Assembly (NCBI GenBank): GCA_030454085.1
Contig: JAKDJD010000057.1
Span: 1 to 12,173, forward strand
Direction of reading: 5' to 3'
Length of the DNA: 12,173 bases
Source of the DNA: Kocuria sp.
GTDB taxonomy: Bacteria; Actinomycetota; Actinomycetes; Actinomycetales; Micrococcaceae
In this document: one piece after another, positions 1 through 5,394 of the stretch
Position numbering within the stretch: the first letter of the stretch is position 1
Layout: each line of letters starts with the position of its first letter
The notes under the pieces: generated by a model
Seen by the model: only the letters and a program-made list of their open reading frames with translations
What the model was told of the DNA's origin: nothing
Database searches by the model: none
Translations under genes and position numbers: made by a program

Positions 1-70
1 CTGGTGTGTTGGGCGGGTCGGCGGGTCGGTGGCGGTGAGGCGGCGGGCAGGTCGGGCGGTCTACTTTCGC

Positions 71-217
71 CGAGGCGGCAATTTTGAGCGGTCCGGCCCG
101 CGAGGCGGCAATCCTGAGCGCTCAGGCCCGCGAGGTGGCGGTTTTGGGACAATATCTTGCGTTTTTCGTCCCGAGAATGCCACCTCGCGGGACAAACAGC
201 CCAAAATTGCCACCTCG
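71..217. repeat. Palindromic intergenic repeat element, copy A (five 30-bp-spaced units)
   Basis: Three forward copies of CGAGGYGGCA/G begin at 71, 101 and 131, exactly 30 bp apart. Two reverse copies (TGCCACCTCG) lie at 178-187 and 208-217, also 30 bp apart. The innermost pair (131-187) spans 57 bp. As plus-strand RNA it can fold into a stem of about 20 bp, with one mismatch, a few G-U pairs and a 17-nt loop. The 101 and 208 arms can pair outside it. Copies B (4101-4157) and C (9739-9855) share the 57-bp core. The array lies downstream of the minus-strand methyltransferase. Its function is unknown; REP/BIME-like element or bidirectional terminator are the main possibilities. Confidence 0.8.
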
Positions 218-250
218 AGCACGCGCGGGCTTCGATCCGACACCGCACAC

Positions 251-334
251 GCCGAATTCGGGGCCGCAGCCGCAGAGTTCAGGACCGCAGGCGCCGAATT
301 CGGGGCTGCTCGCGCCGAGTTCAGTGGTGCTTGC
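251..334. repeat. 21-bp tandem repeat, four degenerate copies
   Basis: Copies start at 251, 272, 293 and 314, each 21 bp, around the motif GCCGAATTCGGGGC or GCAGAGTTCAGGAC. Copies 1 and 3 are closest to each other (GAATTCGGGG), as are 2 and 4 (GAGTTCAG), suggesting duplication of a 42-bp pair. Because 21 is a multiple of three, every reading frame through it is a seven-residue repeat, so its open frames are not evidence of a gene. I found no start, ribosome site or recognisable protein. Confidence 0.7.
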
Positions 335-504
335 CCGATTCGGTGGCGGTTGTCGGCGGGTTCTGCCGAAATCCCACCGACGCTCATCGCTTGTTCAGTG
401 GCGGTTTCCCGATTCGGTGGGGATTTCCCGACGAAATCAGCGGAAATCGACGCCATCCGAGCGCCCTTTCGGTGGCGGTTTCCCGATTGGGTGGCGTTTC
501 CCGT
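320..504. repeat. 74-bp direct repeat, about 2.5 copies
   Basis: Units begin at 320, 394 and 468, exactly 74 bp apart, each opening with TTCRGTGG followed by CCCGATTCGGTGG or a close variant. The first 35 or so bases of each unit are well conserved and the rest is degenerate. Inside the units a shorter motif (GGTGGCG then TTTCCCG) recurs at about 19-20 bp. GAAATCCCACCG at 368-379 is nearly the reverse complement of 415-427. It directly follows the 21-bp array and is noncoding as far as I can see. Confidence 0.65.
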
Positions 505-569
505 CGTTGGGTGGGGGTTGGAGCGCCACGTAACGACGGCGAGCGCCTCTGAATCGGGCAGGCGCCTCG

Positions 570-1307
570 CTATCTATGATCCGCTGCGGGTCGCACGGCA
601 ACGACGTCCGCATGTGGCCGCGTCCCTGGGTCCTGCCGCTGTCGGACCGACCGGATGACGAAGCCGGCGTCCCGGAGCATCCGGAGCATGACGTCACACG
701 GCCACCTGTATGCGGTAGTCACAGCGTGATCGAACGGTTCGGCCCGGTCCTGGAGTTCAACCCGAGTCAACGCCCGCCAAGCCGCCCCACTCTGACGTGC
801 CTCGTCACGGAAGGAAGAATCGTCATCCGGCGACGCCGCTGAGCCGACGGCGTCGCCGGCGTCACTCGCGGGGCTGTCGAAGAACCCGAGAAGCAAGGAG
901 CCGCCCGGGCGCAGGGCAGAATGCAGGGAAACCAGGGCCGATGGGACGACGTCGGGCTCCAGGTGGATGAGGCAGTACCAGGCGAGGATGCCTCCGTACC
1001 GCGACGGCGCCCCGGCCAGATCTTGGATATCGCCTAGCCGGAACTCTGCGGCGGGGAACGCACGTCGGGCGATGCTGACGAACTCCGGGACGGGGTCGAA
1101 ACCCGAAACCCGACAGCCGTGACGACGCAGAAACTCCGTCCAATGACCCGGCCCGCACCCCACGTCGGCAACGGGACCCGTGAGGGCCTGAGCCCATTCG
1201 CTCACGGTGACCCGGTCGGCCGCGGCCGTCGCATCCATGGAACCGAGCACCTCGGCGTACTCGGAGGCGCGGGCGGCGTAGGCTTCGGGGACGGTCACGT
1301 CCCCCAT
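570..1307 (-). CDS. Class I SAM-dependent methyltransferase
   Basis: A 245-residue soluble protein with a Rossmann-type methyltransferase fold. Motif I VADVGCGPG (residues 46-54) binds S-adenosylmethionine. The acidic residue after strand 2 is D71 (GFDPVPEF), followed by GDIQDL (92-97) and the post-II/III region ILAWYCLIHLEPD...LRPGGSLLLGFF (107-143). A C-terminal RMLRDAGF segment is typical of Methyltransf_11/25-type small-molecule methyltransferases. The acceptor substrate cannot be told. The ATG at 1307 was chosen because homologous motifs begin soon after it. The frame stays open upstream to 1601, inside the lysozyme gene, and there is no strong ribosome site at 1307, so a GTG a few codons upstream is possible. 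It lies 133 nt downstream of the lysozyme on the same strand and may be co-transcribed. Confidence 0.87.
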   Translation of the reverse strand: MGDVTVPEAYAARASEYAEVLGSMDATAAADRVTVSEWAQALTGPVADVGCGPGHWTEFLRRHGCRVSGFDPVPEFVSIARRAFPAAEFRLGDIQDLAGAPSRYGGILAWYCLIHLEPDVVPSALVSLHSALRPGGSLLLGFFDSPASDAGDAVGSAASPDDDSSFRDEARQSGAAWRALTRVELQDRAEPFDHAVTTAYRWPCDVMLRMLRDAGFVIRSVRQRQDPGTRPHADVVAVRPAADHR

Positions 1308-1440
1308 GATGGACCGCCCATCCCGCCCGTGCGAGCCCGCGTGAGGCACAGCCGGGTGATACTCAGTCGCCTGGGGCGCAACCGGGGGAAGCGCGGCCAC
1401 CTGGGGCACAAGCACGGCCACGCGGGCTGGAAGCGGTGAA

Positions 1441-2292
1441 TCAGTAGCCCAAGGGCGATTGCTGCTTGTTGGCGGACCCCGTCGGCACGTACTGGGGATT
1501 GGTCGCGAGCTCCTGCAACCGGGACTTGGGACCGTTGAATCTGCTCCGGTCCGCAACGCTGCCCTTGCTGCTTTCAGTGTGCTGCCAGAAGTCGTAGTCA
1601 CCCCACGACGCCGGGACGTCGCCCGAGGACCCGCTGCCCCACTTGGCGATCATGAGTGGGCTGTCGATGAAGGCGGTCGTGTCGCCCACGCACTGGTTCC
1701 ACCACGCGTTGGTCGTGTAGATCATGGGGGCACGGCCGGTCTCGGACTTGTACTCGACCGTGAAATCCTGAATCCAGGCCCTCATCTGGGCCGGAGACTG
1801 GTGGTAGCACTGCTCGTCGGCGGTTTTGGCGCTCGGCGTCGGCTCCAGGTCGACCATGCCGGGGAGCGTGGTGCCATCATTGACCCATTTGCCGCCGTGG
1901 TCCATGAAGAACCGGGCCTGCTCCGAACCGCTGCTGTGATTGGGGCGGGCAAAATGATACGCGCCCCTGTACAGGCCGGCCTTCCCGATCGCCTTGTACT
2001 GCTTGTCGAAGGTCGGCGACGCCCAGTCGCCATCGGTGGCCTGAGCCTGGCCGAACTCCACTCCGGCGGAGGCGACCTCGCTCCAGGGGTAATCGGTTCC
2101 CTGGTTCACCGAAATATCGCGGCCTTGGATACCTTCTTTGGGTCCCGCGTCCGACGCCGCCTGGGCAGCCGGCTCCACCAGGAGCGTTCCGCCGAGAACA
2201 AGCGCCGCCGAGGCCGTGAGGCACGCCGCCCCGCGGCGCCTCAGGGCAGACCATGGTCTCCGACTCGTGGATCGGCTCTCGGATTCGAACAT
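1441..2292 (-). CDS. Secreted GH25 lysozyme (N-acetylmuramidase)
   Basis: A 283-residue protein predicted to cleave the beta-1,4 MurNAc-GlcNAc bond of peptidoglycan outside the membrane. Residues 1-45 form an export signal: Arg-rich n-region (RRPWSALRRR), hydrophobic core and an AQA-A cleavage site. The GH25 domain fills 55-260: GRDISVNQG with D59, AYHFARP at 111-117, MVDLEP with D148 and E150, MIYTTNAWW, then DFWQH and D248. The spacing of D59, D148, E150 and D248 matches, as I recall, the active-site acids of Streptomyces cellosyl (D9, D98, E100, D198). Two Cys in the domain (162, 201) could form a disulfide. GAGGT lies 6 nt before the ATG. Oddities are GRDISVNQG and FGQAQATDG, where most relatives have GIDVSxWQG and FxFIKATEG. 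No wall-binding repeat is present. Confidence 0.9.
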   Translation of the reverse strand: MFESESRSTSRRPWSALRRRGAACLTASAALVLGGTLLVEPAAQAASDAGPKEGIQGRDISVNQGTDYPWSEVASAGVEFGQAQATDGDWASPTFDKQYKAIGKAGLYRGAYHFARPNHSSGSEQARFFMDHGGKWVNDGTTLPGMVDLEPTPSAKTADEQCYHQSPAQMRAWIQDFTVEYKSETGRAPMIYTTNAWWNQCVGDTTAFIDSPLMIAKWGSGSSGDVPASWGDYDFWQHTESSKGSVADRSRFNGPKSRLQELATNPQYVPTGSANKQQSPLGY

Positions 2293-2564
2293 TTTCGTAC
2301 CTCAATATGGGGTGTCGAGTGCGAACATGAGCATCGGGAGGGGAAGTGGCCCCGGTCCGACCGACTCCTCACGCACGTGACCATGAATAGGTCAGGCGCA
2401 AGGCGATGGCCACGACCGTATGGCAAACCAGAACCTATGTCCAGGACCACACACCACAATTCGTCTTTGAAATGACAAGGGCTAACAGTTCACCAGCCCG
2501 GAATTCCGCGCAATCTCGGGGTCGGTGGGGCCTGCCGCCGCATTGAATAACACGCATGGAATTA

Positions 2565-2618
2565 ATCTCGAGTTGTCGAGATATTTATGAAAATCGACAA
2601 ATCGCACAAAGCTTTGTG
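2565..2618. promoter_or_regulatory. Cluster of three operator-like inverted repeats
   Basis: Three inverted repeats sit just upstream of the SRPBCC gene's -10 box. They are ATCTCGA-gttg-TCGAGAT (2565-2582), TTGTCGA-N14-TCGACAA (2573-2600, overlapping the first, half-sites 21 bp apart) and the perfect 14-bp palindrome CACAAAGCTTTGTG (2605-2618). The last ends 5 bp before the -10 box, where a bound protein would block or reposition polymerase. No regulator in the window is an obvious partner. The inverted repeats are seen directly; their role is inferred. Confidence 0.5.
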
Positions 2619-2623
2619 GACCC

Positions 2624-2629
2624 TAGACT
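2624..2629 (+). promoter_or_regulatory. -10 box TAGACT, leaderless promoter of the SRPBCC gene
   Basis: TAGACT ends 6 nt before the ATG at 2636, so transcription would begin at or next to the start codon. No Shine-Dalgarno sequence precedes the gene, which fits leaderless translation, common in actinobacteria. At the usual 17-nt distance the -35 position (2601-2606, ATCGCA) is poor, which suggests an activator or dependence on the adjacent palindromes. Confidence 0.5.
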
Positions 2630-2635
2630 GGACTC

Positions 2636-3100
2636 ATGACATACGAACTTTCCGATTCAATACACATCGACGCATCCCCCGCGGAGATCTACGACTTGAT
2701 CTCGGACGTCACCCGGACGGGCGAGTGGAGCCAGCAGTGCTACCGGTGTGACTGGGACGGACCGGGGCTGCACGACGTCGGGGCCACCTTCACCGGCCAC
2801 AACCGCACGCCCGAGCGCGAGTGGACGACGACGTCGGAGGTCGTCGCCGCCGAGCCCGGAACCCACTTCGCTTGGGAGGTCGTCCCGGCTCGTGTACGTT
2901 GGGGGTACAAAATATCCCCAGAGGGCGAAGGCAGTGTTCTCACGGAATACACAGCTTTCTCCGAACAATCCCGGGAATCCTTTCGGCAACGTTTCGGAGA
3001 GGACGCAGATCACCAGATCGAAATTCGCAAGGAAGCGGCCGAGTCCGGGATCCCGGAAACTCTCGCGAAGATCAAGCGAATCGTCGAAGAAACAAACTGA
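2636..3100 (+). CDS. SRPBCC-fold protein (polyketide cyclase/dehydrase-like)
   Basis: A 154-residue soluble protein of the START/SRPBCC (Bet v 1-like) helix-grip fold, which encloses a hydrophobic ligand cavity. The family signature is at the N-terminus: SDSIHIDASPAEIYDLISDVTRTGEWS (residues 6-32), a first beta strand and two helices ending in the EWS that opens the cavity. Beta strands follow (GATFTGHNR, WTTTSEVVAAEPGTHFAWEV), and the C-terminal helix is at about 125-154. The size is normal for polyketide_cyc2-type members. The ligand and reaction are unknown, and many such proteins in actinobacteria have no assigned role. It has no signal peptide or membrane segment. It is preceded by a leaderless-type promoter with operator-like palindromes and followed 98 nt later by the amidase gene, which has its own promoter. 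Confidence 0.88.
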   Translation: MTYELSDSIHIDASPAEIYDLISDVTRTGEWSQQCYRCDWDGPGLHDVGATFTGHNRTPEREWTTTSEVVAAEPGTHFAWEVVPARVRWGYKISPEGEGSVLTEYTAFSEQSRESFRQRFGEDADHQIEIRKEAAESGIPETLAKIKRIVEETN

Positions 3101-3109
3101 TACCTCGCG

Positions 3110-3145
3110 CGCCAGCATTTGTGAATAATTCCACTCATTCTGGCG
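3110..3145 (+). terminator. Possible hairpin after the SRPBCC gene
   Basis: CGCCAG (3110-3115) and CTGGCG (3140-3145) form a perfect 6-bp inverted repeat 10 nt after the stop codon. The 24-nt loop is long and there is no clean T-run after it, so terminator function is only a possibility. Confidence 0.2.
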
Positions 3146-3163
3146 TAATACTCGTCTCGTGTT

Positions 3164-3192
3164 TTGAGCACCCACGGCCGAATACGTACCTT
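3164..3192 (+). promoter_or_regulatory. Leaderless promoter of the amidase gene
   Basis: TTGAGC (3164-3169) and TACCTT (3187-3192) are 17 nt apart, close to the actinobacterial housekeeping sigma consensus. The -10 box ends 6 nt before the ATG at 3199, the same distance as at the upstream SRPBCC gene. No Shine-Dalgarno sequence is present. This supports 3199 as the true start of the amidase gene. Confidence 0.55.
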
Positions 3193-3198
3193 GCCGTT

Positions 3199-3810
3199 AT
3201 GGCAATTTCGAGACGCAACGTGCTCGCATTCGGCGCGGCCGCATCGGCCGTCACCGGAACAGCACTCATCACCGCACCCGCGGCCCAGGCCGCACCGGCT
3301 CCGGCCAACAAGACCATGGAATCCAAGCAGCCGCTGAGCTGCCCGTTGGGGAAGGGGAAATAGGCCGTGGCAGCAATACAGGTCAGTTCTCCCAACTTCA
3401 CCGAGGGCCGCGAGGGAACGGCCGTGGACCGCATCGTCATCCACTACATCGTGGGAACCCTTGCGGCCGCGGACACCACTTTCAGCGACCCCAATGCGGG
3501 AGTCAGCGCCCATTACGGAATCGGCGAAGGCGAAATCCACCAGTTCGTGGACGAGGCCAATACCGCTTGGCACGCCGGTGATTGGAATTTCAATCTCCGC
3601 AGCATCGGCATCGAGCACTCCGCCGACCCGTCCCGTGCACCAACTCAGGACACCTACAACAAATCGATCGACCTGTGCGCAACGATCTGCCGCACCTACG
3701 GGCTCGACCCACAGTCGCAGATTGTTCCGCACAGCTTCGTGGTCTCCACCGATTGCCCCGGCACCGTGGACATCCAGGCGATCCGTGACGGAGTCTCCGC
3801 GATCCTCTGA
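3199..3810 (+). pseudogene. Tat-exported amidase gene interrupted by an in-frame TAG
   Basis: One reading frame runs from ATG 3199 to TGA 3810, broken only by TAG at 3361-3363. The 54 codons before the stop encode a Tat-type leader: SRRNVLAFG, a hydrophobic core, an AQA-A cleavage site near residue 31, then a short linker ending in GKGK. Two codons after the TAG a GTG opens the amidase domain in the same frame. The simplest history is a single nonsense mutation in a 203-residue exported amidase. Alternatives are a sequencing error, amber readthrough, or reinitiation at GTG 3367, since AAGGGG (3352-3357) sits 9 nt before it. Reinitiation alone would leave the enzyme without its leader, in the cytoplasm. 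The catalytic part shows no decay, so the stop is either recent or tolerated. Confidence 0.65.
3367..3810 (+). CDS. N-acetylmuramoyl-L-alanine amidase domain (Amidase_2/PGRP type)
   Basis: This 147-residue frame holds a complete type 2 amidase domain. It is a zinc enzyme that cuts the amide bond between MurNAc and the L-Ala of the stem peptide. Zinc ligands are H26 (RIVIHYIVG), H122 (VPHSF) and C130 (STDCPG), the H-H-C set of the T7 lysozyme family. Conserved landmarks are SAHYGIGEGEIHQFV (47-61, with the Tyr that lines the site), AWHAGDWNFN (67-76) and RSIGIEHS (78-85). The GTG at 3367 has a good ribosome site (AAGGGG, 9 nt upstream, inside the preceding leader frame), but it yields a protein with no export signal. 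The natural product is probably the longer Tat-exported form described in the overlapping entry. It shares the neighbourhood with another wall hydrolase, the GH25 lysozyme. Confidence 0.85.
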   Translation: MAAIQVSSPNFTEGREGTAVDRIVIHYIVGTLAAADTTFSDPNAGVSAHYGIGEGEIHQFVDEANTAWHAGDWNFNLRSIGIEHSADPSRAPTQDTYNKSIDLCATICRTYGLDPQSQIVPHSFVVSTDCPGTVDIQAIRDGVSAIL

Positions 3811-3895
3811 TTCCCCCGAGCAGTCCACAACCCATCGGCACCGCCGGATTCGCAACCCGGCCCGTCGATGGCCGACTCCCAAGCCCTCGCCCCAT

Positions 3896-3920
3896 CCGCT
3901 CTCTGAGCGCGGTGGAGCGG
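3896..3920 (+). terminator. Possible hairpin downstream of the amidase gene
   Basis: CCGCTC (3896-3901) pairs with GAGCGG (3915-3920) around a 13-nt loop, with flanking C-rich and G-rich bases that could extend it. It is followed by GGGCTTCTTC, a poor T-tract. It lies 85 nt after the stop codon. A weak candidate. Confidence 0.25.
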
Positions 3921-4100
3921 GGGCTTCTTCGTGCGCCACGACAAATTTCTGTGCAGGGTGACGGACGCACCTCGGTGACGCGATCGCCGTCGACGTTTCG
4001 CAGCCGCTGGGCCGGAACGACCTTCCGGGCTCGTTGCAATCTTCGTGATCTACGTGCCACGACCGCCCCAGACCGCGCACGAAACCCCGGTTCGCCCTCG

Positions 4101-4157
4101 CGAGGTGGCAACCACGTGCGGATTTCGCCGCTATTCTGCCCCAAATCTGCCGCCTCG
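4101..4157. repeat. Palindromic intergenic repeat element, copy B (single core)
   Basis: CGAGGTGGCA (4101-4110) and TGCCGCCTCG (4148-4157) form a 10-bp stem with one G-U pair, spanning exactly 57 bp as in copies A and C. The left inner sequence (ACCACGTGCGGATTTCG) closely resembles copy C, and the right inner ATTCTGCCCCAAATC resembles A and C. No outer 30-bp arms are visible. It ends 17 bp before the regulator's stop codon, at a tail-to-tail junction. Confidence 0.75.
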
Positions 4158-4174
4158 CGTCCGGAAAGCCCCCA

Positions 4175-5290
4175 CTACCCCCAGGCCAGCACCAGCCGGG
4201 CCGCTTCGTGCGGTATCCCGGGGTCGATTCCGGTCAGCTCCCTGAACCTGTTCAGGTGGTTCTGGACCGTATTGCGGTGGCAGGGTACGGCCGCGGCGGT
4301 GTCCGCCACTGACCCGGAACGCAGGAACTGCCCCACCGTGACCCTGATCCGGGCAGCCTCATTGGACCGGGTTCGGTTCAGGTCGTTCTCCACCCGTTCG
4401 GCGAGGTCGAAACCGTTTTCCTCGAGCCCGCGCCTCGCCAAACGCGGCCACGCCTGTTCGGGGGTCAGCGCGCCGTCGTCATTCGGTCCCATGGCCTCCG
4501 CAATCACCTGGCCCAAACGCAGTTTTTGACGGACGCTGTCCAGCCCCGGCAGGTCGTCGAGCACGGCGCACGGGGCACGGGAGACCAGGTCCCGCACGTG
4601 CCCGAGGCGTGAAGGAAAGATCAGCACCGCGTACCCGCCGAAGTTGACCCAGTGCACCGGCAGAGCAGACCGCAATGCCGTGGAGACGACGTCCCGAAGG
4701 GTGCGTCCCTCGTCGCCGAGGGCCACGCACAGCACCAACCGTTCGTTGGTCTCGAATCCGACCATGCGCGAGGCCTGCCGCACGGCCTCCGGGCCCATGT
4801 CACGACTCAGGACTTGGGTCAGGTATTCCTGACGCAGAACCGACTCCTCACGGACCTCTCGCCGACTCAGTTCGAGGTGGGCCCGGTAGACACCGTTGGC
4901 GTAGTCCTCGACGGCGCGCCACAGGGGCTCGGCCAGGTCGACCAAGACGTCGACGTCGTCCGGCTGGCAGATGCGCTTCAGAATCTCCCACAGCACGGTG
5001 AAGTCGAGACGCACCGCGGTCAGCAGCGGGTCAAGGTGCACATTCTGCGAGCGCCGTCGCGCGACAAGATCCGTGGCCGTCTCCTCGAGGTCGCCGGCGC
5101 GGGACGGTGCGTCGGTGAAAACCTGGTCCATGAGCACGGCGAAGCTTCTCCGGGCGGTGGCCCGGATATCGGACGTGCTCACCAGCCCGTCCCGATAGTC
5201 CTCCAGCTCGAGGACGCGCCGTACGTAGGCCTCGACGGTCTCCTCCATGTGGCGTTCCAGCGCGGCCTGAACCTTCGTCATTTTGGTCAT
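4175..5290 (-). CDS. PucR/CdaR-family transcriptional regulator
   Basis: A 371-residue regulator predicted to control the divergent transporter/hydrolase operon. The N-terminal helical domain (about 14-145, containing LVARRRSQNVHLDPLLTAVR and LWEILKR) resembles RsbRD_N. A middle CdaR/GGDEF-like region (about 160-250) follows. The C-terminal PucR helix-turn-helix (HTH_30) covers about 314-371: FLRSGSVADTAAAVPCHRNTVQNHLNRF then RELTG, where HRNTVxxHLxRxxELTG is the family hallmark. I chose ATG 5290 because GGAG lies 7 nt upstream. An in-frame ATG at 5365 would put the start inside the promoter region and has no ribosome site. PucR-type proteins regulate purine, amino-acid and other nitrogen catabolism and are often activators responding to a pathway metabolite. 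The ligand here is unknown. Confidence 0.88.
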   Translation of the reverse strand: MTKMTKVQAALERHMEETVEAYVRRVLELEDYRDGLVSTSDIRATARRSFAVLMDQVFTDAPSRAGDLEETATDLVARRRSQNVHLDPLLTAVRLDFTVLWEILKRICQPDDVDVLVDLAEPLWRAVEDYANGVYRAHLELSRREVREESVLRQEYLTQVLSRDMGPEAVRQASRMVGFETNERLVLCVALGDEGRTLRDVVSTALRSALPVHWVNFGGYAVLIFPSRLGHVRDLVSRAPCAVLDDLPGLDSVRQKLRLGQVIAEAMGPNDDGALTPEQAWPRLARRGLEENGFDLAERVENDLNRTRSNEAARIRVTVGQFLRSGSVADTAAAVPCHRNTVQNHLNRFRELTGIDPGIPHEAARLVLAWG

Positions 5291-5342
5291 CTGCACACTC
5301 CATTGCCGGAAAGACGGGGCAGTTTCGCCTTCAGTTGGTCTT

Positions 5343-5371
5343 TTTACAACTGTAATACTGGTCACTATTAC
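5343..5371 (+). promoter_or_regulatory. Promoter of the transporter-hydrolase operon
   Basis: TTTACA (5343-5348) and TATTAC (5366-5371) are 17 nt apart, giving a start near 5378 and a leader of about 17 nt. GAGGA (5384-5388) lies 6 nt before the ATG at 5395. The 20-bp palindrome 5352-5371 covers the spacer and -10 box, so occupancy should interfere with polymerase unless the regulator acts by contacting it. Confidence 0.5.
5344..5371. promoter_or_regulatory. Operator-like palindromes in the divergent region
   Basis: GTAATA (5352-5357) and TATTAC (5366-5371) are perfect inverted arms, and 16 of the 20 positions across 5352-5371 are symmetrical. A second, overlapping inverted repeat TTACA-AC-TGTAA lies at 5344-5355. 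This AT-rich site stands in a high-GC genome midway between the regulator and the operon it faces. The PucR-type regulator is the obvious candidate to bind it (inference). Confidence 0.5.
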
Positions 5372-5394
5372 CTGTTTCCGACCGAGGACACACC

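Larger units (their letters stand above)
2293..2635. other. Divergent intergenic region, AT-rich near its right end
   Basis: This 343-bp stretch separates the lysozyme (minus) from the SRPBCC gene (plus) and shows no plausible gene. The last 90 bp are conspicuously AT-rich against the surrounding DNA and carry several inverted repeats and a -10 box, listed separately. The lysozyme promoter should lie in the left part. I see a ribosome site (GAGGT at 2299-2303, minus strand) but no convincing -35/-10 pair. Confidence 0.6.
3811..4174. other. Convergent intergenic region between amidase and regulator
   Basis: These 364 bp lie between two converging genes. Frames are open on both strands because of GC content, but none has a recognisable product or start signal. 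Contents I can support are a weak hairpin at 3896-3920 and palindromic element copy B at 4101-4157. The rest shows nothing identifiable. Confidence 0.6.

Noticed and set aside
71..217. CRISPR array, suggested by 30-bp periodicity
   Set aside because: Only about 10 bases repeat per unit, the orientation inverts in the middle, and there are no unique spacers or cas genes. It fits a palindromic intergenic element.
29..658. Long open frames on both strands through 1-700 (up to 209 codons)
   Set aside because: They cross the 21-bp and 30-bp repeats, which stay open in every frame, and show no domain, start signal or natural end. The frame also runs into the methyltransferase's antisense strand.
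1308..1601. Upstream in-frame extension of the methyltransferase by 98 residues
   Set aside because: It overlaps the lysozyme C-terminus in a different frame, is low-complexity Pro/Ala/Arg-rich and resembles no domain. The fold begins after residue 1 of the 1307 start.
2276..2300. SOS-box-like TCGAAC near the lysozyme start
   Set aside because: Only one half of the actinobacterial TCGAAC-N4-GTTCGA site is present; the second half does not match.
3010..4080. 356-codon minus-strand frame opposite the amidase
   Set aside because: Antisense to genes with clear conserved motifs. Its composition is typical of high-GC antisense frames and nothing is recognisable.
5291..5365. Longer start (ATG 5365) for the PucR-type regulator
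   Set aside because: It would place the N-terminus across the operon promoter and palindrome. No ribosome site precedes it, whereas GGAG lies 7 nt before ATG 5290.
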